Assembly (NCBI GenBank): GCA_018894105.1
Contig: CM032127.1
Coordinates: forward strand, 3,381,001 to 3,445,000
Reading direction: 5' to 3'
From: Jacaranda mimosifolia
Lineage: Eukaryota > Streptophyta > Magnoliopsida > Lamiales > Bignoniaceae
DNA length: 64,000 nucleotides
This document shows, piece after piece, positions 48,473 to 59,689 of this stretch. Made by a program: the position numbers and the translations under genes. Within the stretch, counting starts at the first letter, position 1. Every line of letters starts with the position of its first letter. Below the pieces are notes generated by a model. It made no database searches. It was not told the origin of the DNA and saw nothing but the letters and a program-made list of their open reading frames with translations.

Positions 48473-48571
48473 CACGCCTGCACATCAACAGTTCATCTGA
48501 GCTCGAACTCCTGACTTCCCACAATATGTGGGAGATTTATGTTATTGAGCTATAGGGCACTTGACACATTA
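48473..48571 (-). mobile_element. tRNA-like SINE remnant
   Basis: Reverse complement: CCTATAGCTCAATAACATAA, ATCTCCCACATATTGTGGGA, AGTCAGGAGTTCGAGCTC, then GCGTGTGTATAATAATAA. TAGCTCAATAAC and GGAGTTCGAGCTC sit where the A and B boxes of a tRNA-derived SINE would be. This is the best-kept member of the family in the window. Confidence 0.6.
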
Positions 48572-48590
48572 TTTTATTAAGTTTTTATAT

Positions 48591-48878
48591 AATGATTGCC
48601 ATGCATGTTTTTCGTGTGTATCTTATCAATAAATTTGAAAAACATTGCAAATTGACTTAGATTAGGATTGTGGTTCTGATAGTATTAAGCGCATTTCTAT
48701 GTGCTGTTTATTTCTTATCTCGAGACTAAGTTGGTTTGTAAATGATTGCCATGCATGTTTTTAGTGTGTATCTTATCAATAAATTTGAAAAACATTGCAA
48801 ATTGACTTAGATTAGGATTGTGGTTCTGATAGTATTAAGCGCATTTTTGTGTGCTGTTTATTTGTTATCTCGAGACTA
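48591..48878. repeat. 150-bp direct tandem repeat, about 1.9 copies
   Basis: AATGATTGCCATGCATGTTT at 48591 and again at 48741; copies run through ATCTCGAGACTA and differ at only a few bases (TTTCGTGTG/TTTAGTGTG, TTCTATG/TTTTGTG). No ORF. Confidence 0.92.
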
Positions 48879-49505
48879 CATGTATATTGAAAATTATTTT
48901 TGTAATAAAAATACGGGTAGGAGATTATGAAATTATTTGGTTATGTTTATGAAATCAAATCAATACGTTGTAAGAAATCATTTTAATCATAGAAGTAAAG
49001 TGCTGTATTAAAAAAAATAAAGTGCATGGAAATTGGATTGGTAGTGAACTTGAATCAAAAGTAAATTGTTGTCCCTTAGCAATTCTCATGCAAACTTTGT
49101 CAAAAAGCTGATCTATTACGCTAGAAAAAACTGAAACAGGCAAATTAGGACAAATTTAGCATAAGTGTTTCCTTTATTTATTAGTTTATTCTAGAATTTG
49201 AATTTAGAACATATAAATGTAAGAACGATGTTACTCGATTAATTAAATCAATTCTCACTCAAATTTGAGACATATATAAATGTAACAGCGATATCACTCG
49301 ATCAATCATCATTTGATCTCAGTTGTCACTTGACATATTAAATCCCGAAAAGAAATCTACTGATTCTTTCCCAATTGGTTGGACTGTAAGTGCGATGATT
49401 TACTTCACAGGCGAGATCTCTGGTTCAAGTTCAGAATGGCCCAGCTGGGCTAGAAAAAAGAATAGAAGAAGCATCTGATTACTTCATGCATGCTCTGCTT
49501 GGTTC
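48879..49505. other. Intergenic sequence
   Basis: No gene. 49386-49450 (GTAAGTGCGATGATTTACTT ... CTCTGGTTCAAGTTCAG) looks like another decayed tRNA-like repeat head but is too short to call. Confidence 0.4.
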
Positions 49506-49636
49506 GGGAGATATGGCTCAGTTGGTAGAGCTCCGCTCTTGCAATTCGATTGTTGTGATTACGGGTTGGATGTCTAATTGTCCAAGCAGTAATGATAGTA
49601 ACTCATACCTTAACCGGTGGCTCACTTTTTCTATTG
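49506..49636 (+). pseudogene. Nuclear fragment of plastid trnA-UGC (exon 1 plus start of its intron)
   Basis: GGGAGATATGGCTCAGTTGG then TAGAGCTCCGCTCTTGCAAT is the 5' exon of plastid tRNA-Ala(UGC) with one or two changes. It is followed by the start of its group II intron (GATTACGGGTTGGATGTCTA, AACCGGTGGCTCACTTTTTC). Identification is from recalled plastid sequence. The second tRNA exon is absent, so it is a NUPT, not a working tRNA. Confidence 0.88.
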
Positions 49637-49900
49637 TAAGAGTCTGGTTATTATACTTCCTTCCATGGTAAATCTTTTCAAATGTGTAAACAATATTAAA
49701 TAACTATGAAAGAAAAAAAATGCAAAATTTGCCATTGCAAATATCATTAATCTACACGTAAAAAGATACAAACAAAAACATATACAAAGTGGGACGTTTT
49801 ACTCGTAATCGTCACAGTGGCTATGTATAAATCTGCTGGACAATCATTCTGAAAGGTGATATACAAAATTTTCTACACAAAAAATTCCTACTTCTTCACT
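49637..49900. other. 3' flank of the K+ channel gene
   Basis: Non-coding; contains the minus-strand 3' UTR of the channel, which ends at 49901. Confidence 0.5.
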
Positions 49901-52900
49901 TCATTGAACAACTGGTGAAGAGCTTCCAGATCCATCTGCACTAGCAAGAATAAGATGATCACCGTCTCTTATCACGGCCATATCTTCAACCAAATATCCA
50001 CCTTTGGTTAGGATTTTGGTGGGTCGGATCCCAAACTTTTGATGCCCCAAATCCAGCAGCTCCTCAAGAGATCCGGGCAATAGCACCAGCTTTCCATCTC
50101 TATCACCCATCTCTGGACAACTGATAGTCACTCTAGCACGGATCTGCGGCGTGCCAAGATTGAGAGGTGGTGGAAACAACTCACCTTCATTTTGCTTTTG
50201 GCCAGCTGTGATGATCCCTACAAGTGAGTTCTGAAATTTGCTTGGCTTCCTTCTTAAGCGGTTTTTGGACAGACTTACCTCTCTAGAACTTAACAGTTTG
50301 CTGACAGGAGGAATTGATGCTTCGCTGGAGTACTTCTTAAGCTTGAAGTAAGGCGCTTCTGGCACCTCAACTGTTAGACTCTCGTTTTCCAGGTGTTTTT
50401 TCTGGTCCTCAGACTTTTTCTTGGCCTCAAACAAAGCTTTGATCTCTTCATGACCCTGATGATCAGCTAAGGCTCGTGACGTCCAGCCATGGTCATCTGG
50501 CTTATCTATATCAGCTCCTTGTTCTATCAGAAACTTAACTATTTCTACGTTTTCTTCTGATATTGCTGTGTGAAGTGCTGTGGTTCCAAAGCGACTGCTT
50601 AACGTCACATCCCCGCCATATTTGATGATTTCCTTGAGTAAATCTATATCGTTCTGCTGAGCTGCATAGCACGCAAACTGGCCGATGTCGCCTGAGGACA
50701 ATGTCGCCCCATTATCAACCAGTGCTTTTATAACGGATTCGTGCTTCCCCAATATTGCATCCCATAATGGAACATTTCCTTCAGAATCTGCGTAAAATGT
50801 GCAAGAAAATGCTTTTTGGTCCTGTGGTTCTGAATAAATTCTGAGTTCTAATTCATGTAATGTTTATCTGAAAATTCTGGGAGTCATCCAGAAGAAATCT
50901 TGAAGTATCAAAATGGTACCTTTCTTGTTGGGCTTTGCTCCATAATCAAGAAGTAGAAGCACGCATTCTAGATACCCTTTTGATGCTGCAAGATGCTGTA
51001 AGTAAAACAAGAAGACGTCTAGTCCATAAATTATTATGTTCATAAGGCGTAAAAGGATACTTAAAGAAAGCGGTTTAATGGCCATACTAAAGCATTGCGT
51101 CCATTGACGTCCAGCTCATTTGGATCCAAACCTCGTCTCAGCAAATGGTGCAACAATAGATCGTCCCCCCTGGCCGCTGCAAAGCATAAGCTGAGAGGCA
51201 CATCCATCCTTCCATGAGCCAGCATGTGCTCTGTGTAGGTCAAAATTTCTTGCATCACAGGGTCTTTCCGCTCTTTCAGATACTGCACAAAAAGATGGTC
51301 AACTATTATTAGAAGTAGTTGGATTGGTTAATGTGGAGTTTTAGCTCACCAAGGTTGTCCGGAGAATTTTTTTTGTCCAGTTGATGAGTCCCATATCAGA
51401 TAAAATGAAGAAGCACTTTTTATTTACCTCAAGGAGATTGTTCATGATTAGTGTTCCATCTCCAGCATTAGCCTGAAGGATATTCAAGAGCGCAGTACGG
51501 TTCAAACGCAGTAGCTGACTCAGTCGTTTCGTACGAACAGTGAAAAGTTGTGGCCTGTAGCAAAGAACACCTACTTCACCACAAACATCCCCTGCCTTCA
51601 AATCTCCAACAACCTAAAACAGTAGTTCGTAAGGATTGTGTAAGACAATTATATTTTGTAATGCAATGAAAATCACTCTCACGTGAAGACTTACTTACCA
51701 GTTCCATTCCATTTCTACGAGAAATAAGTTCCTGGCACAAAGAATATAGTTTTAGATTACTACAAGAAATAATCCAATGATGGAGCTGTCAAACAGGACA
51801 GCGAAAAAGAGAAGGCAGAGGTAGGAGATGTTACCACTGCCCCGTTAACCAGAATGTACAAATCTGTGGGTGCTTCATTTTGTAAAATTATATCTTCTCT
51901 CGGGGGGAAAAACTCTGGCCTCATCTCTGTGACCTGCAGGATTAGACCATAAAGTGAGATATCTGTAATTAAGGCTCGTTTGCTTTAGGAAAAAATGAAG
52001 AAGAATCTAAGGTTGTCTTGATCATTACCAGCTGAAAGAGTAGATCATTCGAGACCCCACGGAACAAATAGACCTCATCAACAAGGGAATAGAATAGATA
52101 ATGTGAGATACTAGAACGAATCGCTTTTGGAAGTGCATCAAGAGTTTCTTGCTGCTGCACCCCTTCTGAATCAGTTCTGTACTTTAGGCTCAAGTGGGCT
52201 ATCATCTGATCTTGCAGCCGAGGAGACAGTCGGTTCCTTTTGGCAAAACTTGAGGCAGCATTGATTGTTTCTCTCTGTGAAAGAAGTAAATTCCACTCAA
52301 AAAATAGTAATCTTGGCCGAAATTTGAAACAAAAACCATAGTCCATACTTACGAATTTCCTAGTTCTAGAGGTTGCTTCAACTATCAAGTTGGTCATGTT
52401 TCCTATTATATAAGATGCCAGCCCGAGGATGAACAACGAGTAGAAAATGCCAAATATCATTTCCCCTGTGTTCACAGGGTGCAAATCACCATAGCCTATC
52501 GATGTGGCAGTCACAATGGACCAGTAAATAGATGTAATATACTTGTCCCACAAGGGTTCCTCATGAAAATTTTCATCTGAGAGCCCAAACCATGTGTGCT
52601 TAGGGTCCTTGTACCTATCAGCAAGATGATAAAAGAAGCAAGCAGCACAATGAACCGAAAAAAGAGTGACCTAAGACAGAAGATACAATTTTGGATTACA
52701 TAAATGCCAATTCTTGAACTTGTCATGGACTTAGAATTCGTACATCATAAGATGCTTACACATGTAAGCTTTGCGATTCGAACCAGGAGGTAATCAAAGT
52801 TCCTGTCTTTCTCCAATCTGCAGTAATACTAAGACACATCATTTGGAGTCACAAAATTTTCGTTTCTCCTACTTCCACCCCTAAATGAAGGAAAAAAAAC

Positions 52901-53942
52901 GAGGCCCTTTTACCTACAAATGATTCCATTATATAAAGATAAAAACTCATGTGGCTTCCTTGAGTAATAAGTTTAGTGCAGCCATAAAAGTTACCTCTGA
53001 AACATGGCACTGACCCTTCTGATTCGCCAAAGACGAAGAACGCTAAAGTAGCCATATGATTCAATGCCAGGAGGCAAAGTTCTCCTTACAAGTTCAGAAG
53101 GTACTGTGGAAATCACATCAAAGAGCAGCCATGTTTTTGCATATCTCAAAGCAATCAGCTTCGGATTGTCAATGAGTAGATAAGTTGATTTGTCGAGGTA
53201 GGCAACAAAGAACATTAGGACAATGTCAATGGCGAAAAATCCATTTACAAGGTTGTCAGTGACGGTGAGAGGTCCTTTAGGTCCCTTAAGGAAACCAAAT
53301 TCATAAGGAGACACCCATGCTGTGTAGAAAACCAGTATGATCAGAAATGTCTCCCAAGTTCTGCAAAATTGGATGAAATAAAAATTGATTAATCTTTTCA
53401 GGAAAAAGAGAAAAGAAATTAAGTTGAATCTCATATTAACCAAAGCCATAAGCCCCCATACATTCCACGTACAACATGGTCCAAAAACTCTAAATAAGTT
53501 TAGTGTTAGGCTCATTTTAAGTTACTAAAAGGAGTATTTATTCCCTACAACCTTTCAACACACAAAATAGCATATTCAAGTTACTTTAAGCAGGCAAGTG
53601 TGAAATCAAATACAAGAAAAACGAAAACGATAACATGATCATGCTTTGAATACATGTTTATACCTACCTATAATGGGGATCAAAGGGAGAAATAATGTAG
53701 GACCGAAGCTTAGCCTTGCGGTTGCTTCTTGCACCAAGGGGTGGAAGAATGCCACTCGTAAAGCTCTTGGAGCTTTTCCCACCTATTGACGAGAGTCTCT
53801 CAAATTGATCCTCTAATTCTTTCATCTCACACATTGAGTTTGAGCCCTTCTTCTCAACATTCTCGGAGCCCTTTGGCCACCACATTTTTATCTCATGCAT
53901 CCATTTTCTATTACTCTTTTTTCCCTTGTGTTTCGTGTTCAT
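49901..53942 (-). CDS. AKT-family inward-rectifying K+ channel (SPIK/AKT6-like), 11 exons
   Basis: Plant Shaker K+ channel. Exons (minus): 53942-53668, 53360-52995, 52817-52760, 52670-52353, 52274-52029, 51933-51835, 51731-51699, 51613-51428, 51282-51088, 50995-50920, 50787-49901; all GT-AG, joined frame 912 aa (AKT1 is about 857, SPIK about 888). S1-S4 lie in exon 2 (S4 LRLWRIRRVSAMF), S5-pore-S6 in exons 3-4 with filter TSIGYGD at residues 289-295. A cyclic-nucleotide-binding region (EDIILQNEAPTDLYILVNGA, GEVGVLCYRPQLFTVRTKR) is followed by ankyrin repeats and a C-terminal KHA domain (LVLLPGSLEELLDLG). Wording favours the AKT5/SPIK branch (KRLSQLLRLNRT, HMLAHGRMDVPLSLCFAAARGDD). The start is uncertain: ATG 53942 is the outermost reasonable choice; 53885 (MWWPKGSENV) is also good. 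It acts in K+ uptake at the plasma membrane. Confidence 0.93.
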
Positions 53943-54357
53943 GATCAAGACCAATGCGAAGAATGTGCTTTTCTCATTTGCTTTCTTTATTTCCAGGGAA
54001 TTTTGGGTTTTGATTATTGAAAACCTGGCTTTTTTTGTTCGTTGATGTTTCCGGCAGTTGGATGCATCCAAGTTTCAGTTTGCACCTGTCTTTTCTCTTC
54101 CCTTTTTTTTCTCTATGGCTAGTGCATGGGATGAGTGGGCAAAACACTGCCTTGTACCTATTTGATAGGGTAACACGCTTTTTCTTCAACCACATGTAAG
54201 TAAACTTCGTTATTGTTACTTGTATTTCTTGGCATATTATAAGATCAATATATAAAATTAGTTGAAAAATTAAAATTGATTTAAGATCGTATATATAGAT
54301 ATCAGTTTATTCATGATCCAATGAATCCTACTTACTTCATAAATTTAATTTAAAATT
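53943..54357 (-). promoter_or_regulatory. Upstream region of the K+ channel gene
   Basis: 415 bp between the chosen ATG and the LINE insertion. The reading frame stays open upstream to 54071, so the true start of translation depends on where transcription begins. No box assigned with confidence. Confidence 0.35.
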
Positions 54358-54374
54358 ATGAAAGTAGAGTACTT

Positions 54375-55579
54375 TTTTTTTTTTTTTTAACACTAAAATA
54401 TAAAAATTTCATTGCAACTCGAAAGAAATTACATCAAAGAGATAAAAAAGAATAAAATCTTCCCACAAAACAGCTTCACACCTAGAAACAGAGGCTCTAG
54501 CAATGCAATGAGTCGCCTGATTTACTGAACGACCAACAAAACAAACATGACAATTTCTAGACTTTTTTAAAAGAGTTTTATAATATGAAATAACTGACCC
54601 AAAATAAGAAATATCCCCACACTCGTTAAAAACTGAATTGACAACAATTAAGGCATTAAGTTCAAATATAATATTTGAGAGAGCTTTTTGTTTTATCCAA
54701 CTAAGCACCTCACGAAAAGAGATAGTCTCAGCCATAGTCGGGGATATTGTTTCCCTGTGTGGAACTTCAATAATTGTTTTCACTACTCCTCCTTTATTTA
54801 TGATGATGCAACCCGAACCAAATATATTATGAAAAGACCAAATAATGACATCAATATTATATTTCAACCATCCCGATGGAGGACAACTCCATCTGGCCAA
54901 CATTTGATTCTTGGCAACAGCTGACTGACCTTTATCATCTCGAGTCTTTATCCATTGCTGCAAAATTGATTTGACCCAAAAAAATGACAGATTGAGTTGT
55001 TCCAAATTTACCTTGCCGGACCACCTGATTCCTTTGGGTCCATAAACTCCGCAATAACATTAGCACTTCTCCACAAGTCTCCAAATTCAGTTTACCCAAT
55101 AATTTTTCCAGCCATTCATGAAACTTTTAAGTTTCCTTCTTGCTGTTGGATGATGTTTAGGTGGGACCAGTTCCAGCAATTTTGAGCAAATGTGCACTGC
55201 ACCAAGATATGTAGAATTGACTCAATTTGATCATTACACACTGAGCACTGGGGATTCACTTCAACTTGCTTTGCTAATAATTGATCCTTAAAGGGAAGGA
55301 CATTTTTGCAAGCCCTCCAAACCATATTACGAACCTTCGATGGGGTCTTAGAAAATTAGATTTTTTTCCAAATAGTGAAGACGTAAAATTCTGAGCATTA
55401 ACCTGGTCATCAACAAGCAACTTGTATCCACTACGGACTGAATAAAAACCTTTCTGATCCCATCTTCAATTCCAAAAATCTTCCATTCTTCTGCCGCTTA
55501 ATGGTATGCTTCTGATGAGAGAAGCATCACGACCGTTGAACAATGTGAAGATAAGATCAAAATTCCATCGTTGATGTCC
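54375..55579 (-). mobile_element. 5'-truncated LINE (non-LTR retrotransposon) remnant with 17-bp TSD
   Basis: Flanked by a perfect direct repeat ATGAAAGTAGAGTACTT (54358-54374 and 55580-55596). The poly(A) tail is seen as a T-run at about 54373-54389, so the element is on the minus strand. It encodes, with breaks, the end of a plant LINE ORF2: a zinc-binding reverse-transcriptase tail (MVWRACKNVLPFKDQLLAKQ, then CSVCN...ESILHILVQC at 55325-55116) and an RNase H-like domain (ORF 55005-54409, PPSGWLKYNIDV... GSGCIIINKGGVVKT, SNIIFELNALIVVNSVF). The reverse-transcriptase core and ORF1 are missing. Dead copy; the intact TSD points to a fairly recent insertion. Confidence 0.92.
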
Positions 55580-55596
55580 ATGAAAGTAGAGTACTT

Positions 55597-55798
55597 GTGT
55601 AAGAATGTTAAGGTCATATGTTTTCAACCAGCGATCAAAGAAATAAATTCAAATTGATCGGAAGCAATCCATAAAAAAATGCATGGATTTTGAAGAATAG
55701 TGGAATATTTTTGAGAAGCAAAGGCATAATGGTCCTTTTTCATTTTTCACCAATCAAAAATTTTATTTCAGTATCACAACGAATAAATGTAATTAAAC
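55597..55798. other. Intergenic sequence
   Basis: Non-coding, no motif recognised. Confidence 0.4.
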
Positions 55799-55801
55799 TT
55801 A

Positions 55802-56177
55802 GAGGGTGTTTGGGTGAATTTATAACATCTTCAAAACATTTTATAAGATGCTTAAAAATTTGTAAGTTGATAAAAAGTGTTTGATATTTTTTTTAAGAAA
55901 AGAGTTTATAAGATTCTAAAATAAGATATTATGAGCTTATAAGTGCTTTTAAAAAAAGTAAGGAGACCTTAACTTATTTTTAAAATATTATCAAATTCAT
56001 TTATTTTTAATCATTTTAATTATAAAATTACTATTATTAACATCTTATAAGCTCTAAAATCTTATTTTATCCAAACACTTTAATAACTTATTTTAAAAAT
56101 AAAATTTAACATCTTATACGTTTCAAAAATATTTTAAACTTATAAAATATTTTAAATAAGTTTAACTAAACATTCTC
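55802..56177. mobile_element. Tourist (PIF/Harbinger) MITE, TSD TTA, with duplicated right end
   Basis: GAGGGTGTTTGGGTGAATTT on the left and CTAAACATTCTC on the right, TTA at 55799-55801 and 56178-56180. A second copy of the right terminus (AAATTTAGCTAAACACCCCC then TTA) ends at 56237, as if the end was duplicated or a second copy lost its left part. Same family as 23552-23938. Confidence 0.8.
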
Positions 56178-56542
56178 TTAATTAAAAATAAAAAAATTCT
56201 TATAAGATATTTTAAATAAATTTAGCTAAACACCCCCTTAATTTAAAATAGAAATTTTTTTGTGGTGCTTTCAGATCAACGAATGTCCTAGACCCCGTTT
56301 GATCACTCTTCAGTGCTATTCTTTACAGTTCTTTACAATTTTACCTAGAAATCGAGTTTTCATGGAGGTTTCCTGAAGTATCGCAAATGGATGGGTAACG
56401 TCCTCGTACTGGGAAAAAGTCGTTTTTCAGTTCATAAACATTTAACGAGCACCATTACCAACAAATCACAAGAAAGAAAATTCACTGATAAGAGAAAGCT
56501 CCAGAGGGTAAAAGCTTCCGAATTTTAGAGAGAGAAGGTCAA

Positions 56543-59500
56543 ATGGCGTCTGCTATAACCAAATGGCTCGTCGACCCTAATCGCAACCCTCTCGCCGCTC
56601 TCCACATGAAAACCCTATCCAAACGCCTCCGGAAATACGGTACTTATTTGATATAAGTGTGTGTATGTTTCGGGTGTGTAATTAATGTCTTCTGTTTTTT
56701 TTTTGTTTAATTGTAATTTGGGAAATCAGGTCTTCGATATGACGATTTATACGACCCGATGTACGATCTTGATGTGAAGGAGGCGCTGAATCGGCTGCCG
56801 AGAGAGATTGTGGACGCGAGGAATCAGCGCCTCAAGCGCGCCATGGACCTCTCCCTGAAGCACGACTACCTTCCAGAAGATCTCCAGGTATTCATTCACA
56901 ATGATGTCTGAATATGCCTTTGTTTTAGAGTTATTCGATTTTCTATTAGGTGCTGGAAAAATTAAGGCAATGAAAAGTAAGTTATATATGCTTGTTTGCT
57001 TAAACTTTAAAGGGAATTGCTTGGTTGCTTTTAGTTGCTCGGGAAATGTGAATAATTGCTTTTAAGTTTTTGTCACGGTAAACTCTGACTGACATTTCAC
57101 GCCCCATGCAGAAACTTAACACTATGTTTGGTTGTGTTTTGGGCATTTTCTGAAAAATATTTTGAGAAGAGGTGTTTGGGGAGTTAAATCCGGGAATGTG
57201 CTAATTGTTTGGTTTTGTTTTGGGAAAACATAGAAAATGAAATTGTATGTTTGGAATTGTTTTGTAGGAGATAAAAGTAACTTTAGATGTCAAATTAATT
57301 ACTTTTTTGTTGGGTTTGTAGGGTGAATTTGTATTTTTTAGGTTAAACATTGTATGCATGTATGTTTGTATGTGTATATATATATGGATGATTGATGTAT
57401 TAGCTTGCTTTTTTAATTTTTTGGAGGTATTTTGGGTAGAAAAAAATTGTTTTGGGAGTGTAACTCAGGGAATGAAGTTGAATGCCTCGTATTATTTTGG
57501 GAGTTGGAAAATGTTTTGGGAAAACACAAACAAACATAGCTTGAGCCTATATGCCCAAAATGTTCATGGAATAGGTTCTCAAGGAGATAGAATGGTGGTG
57601 GTTTTACCATTTGATGAGGCAGTGCCTACCGTCTAGTAGTACTTAATAATGCTTAGTTTTGCACTCTGCTGAAGCAATTAATTTTTATTTGCTGCTTGTA
57701 TTTTCTTTCTATGTCTTATGTTGCTTATTAATGCAATACCGGAAAGCAAATATACATATATGTAGATATATATTTTCTAGAGCTATATACAAAAAGAAGA
57801 AGCATGGAAGTACTAATGTGTCTTGAGATGGGGTTGAGGTGGCTCATCTCTTTGAAAGCAAAAACGAAGCATCTTGGATGCAAGTGATATTAATTAGTTT
57901 GAGGCTAAACAGAAACTGTTCTAAGTTAACATATTGAGACTAATCTTTCAAAGTAACCCCAGCTGTGTTCGCTGATTATCTTCATTATATAACATCCATA
58001 CTTCATAGTTCTGTTCTTTTCTTCTTCAGAGGTGATTTTCTTAAAATATTGGCGCTATTGTATGTGATTTGCCTGTTCTAATCAAAATACCAATAACAGG
58101 ACATGCAGAATGAGAAAACATGCCCCCTTTTACTGCACATAAACTTTCACCCCATTTAATGAAGTCCGATCTGGCATGTAAAATAGATGACTACTCGTAC
58201 ACTTGGAATTCCCTGTGAATAAAGTAGTAGTTGTTTGTGACTAAATAGTTTATCAGCCCCTTAGCTTCATTTTTGGCATTGCACTAAATAGTTTTAGGTT
58301 ACTATTCTTTTCTTTTTGGGTCAAGTTGGACAGCTGATACGCTTATTTTTATTTTTGTTTTTTTTTTTTGTTTTCGAGCATTCCGCTTCTTTTACTTTAA
58401 ACTATTTGATGCTGGTTGAATAGAGGCTCTTGTACCTTGGCTATGTCATTAGAATGGTTTTCTTGTGTCCTTTCTAATTTATTATGCCGAAAGCTAAATC
58501 TTTTTTCAATGACTGTTACTCTTTATTATGGATTTGAGCCCATATTACCCTTCGATATCTCTGATGGTATAACTGTAGTGGAGATGGTGTGGGCGACTCA
58601 AGCAAGAGGGGAAAGATTACATCAAGGATAGGACTAATTTTAGTTCTATCATATGCTTGATATCTGATATTGAATCATGTTATCTGTGTTAATGGCTCGG
58701 AAATCACTTGTAAGAGTTGGTATCTATTAGCAGACTCTACTGCATTGTATTTCTCCCTATTGTAAAGATTTTCCTTTTATTGTATCCCTCTCTCATTCTC
58801 TGGCAAAAGTATATCAGCGCTTCTTTATTCATTACCTTCACGGCCTTTTGCCTTATATCTTTCATAACTGTAAATCTGAATTTTGTATTTGCTCCAAATA
58901 TATTTGGCCATCCTTACAAGTGGTGTGGAGAACAAAATCCATTTGCCTTTTATTTTTCATTTGTTTTCTTCCTTTAAGTTATGCATACTTACCCTGGTTT
59001 AATTTAACATCAGCTAAAGTCCTTGTGTAAGTATCTTGCGGTATCTTTTGCAGCTGATGCTTTTCTACCTACTTTTTGTCATATTTACTTGCATTATTTT
59101 ATAGCACTCATGTAGTTTACCAACCTTGCTGATAATTCATATTTTTTTCTTCTATCTACAGGCTATGCAAACACCATTTAGGAGCTATCTTCAGGAGATG
59201 CTAGCTCTTGTAAGTGCCTATATAGCAGTACAATATGTTCGCTAGTGTTGAATGTCTACCAAAGCTGTGATGATGTATTTTAGATGCATTACTTTTCTGA
59301 CGCAATTATAGTTAAAATATTTTCCAAATTATAAAATTCTGACATGTATTTCATGCATGCATATCAAGATTGCTTTGACAATAACTTGATTACCAATGTG
59401 AGATTCTATTTTTCATTTTCTCTGAAAGTAAATCAGTTGATGAGGCTGAGGAAGATGTCTACGCAGTTTTAAACATGAGACCTGGCATTGCCAATGTAGA

Positions 59501-59689
59501 AATGCAAAATTCTTTTGTGGCTCATGCTTCTGTCATATTTCTTGTGCTTTTCAGTGATTTTATCTTTTAGTTTGATTTTCGTTATGAAGTTTCACATCTA
59601 TGTTTATAATGTTATTGCAGGTTAAGAGGGAGAGCGCTGAACGTGAAGAACTTGGTGCTTTGCCTCTTTATCAGCGCACCATTCCCTGA
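56543..59689 (+). CDS. QCR7: Cytochrome b-c1 complex subunit 7 (QCR7, 14 kDa), 4 exons
   Basis: Nuclear-encoded subunit of mitochondrial complex III (ubiquinol-cytochrome c reductase), on the matrix side. Exons: 56543-56639, 56730-56887, 59162-59209, 59621-59689 (stop TGA), giving 123 aa, the usual plant length (122-123). Sequence order: MASAITKWLVDPNRNPLAAL, KTLSKRLRKYGLRYDDLYD, ALNRLPREIVDARNQRLKRA, LSLKHDYLPEDLQ, MQTPFRSYLQEML, ESAEREELGALPLYQRTIP. All introns are GT-AG. The protein is hydrophilic and no cleaved presequence is expected for this family. Intron 2 is long (2,274 bp) and carries a small TIR element at 57122-57539. Confidence 0.95.
57122..57539. mobile_element. TIR element inside QCR7 intron 2
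   Basis: 418 bp. Left CTATGTTTGGTTGTGTTTTG, right inverted CTATGTTTGTTTGTGTTTTC; about 19 of the first 23 positions agree. The interior repeats GTTTTGGG words. No clear TSD read. The short ORFs here are element/intron shadows. Confidence 0.7.

Noticed and set aside
48591..48878. CRISPR-like array
   Set aside because: Only two 150-bp direct copies, no spacer pattern, and the sequence is eukaryotic.
49506..49580. A functional nuclear tRNA-Ala gene
   Set aside because: Only the first exon of the plastid gene is present and the second half of the cloverleaf is missing.
53943..54071. Upstream extension of the K+ channel to ATG 54071
   Set aside because: The frame is open, but the added residues are low-complexity and Lys-rich and do not resemble known AKT N-termini; more likely 5' UTR.
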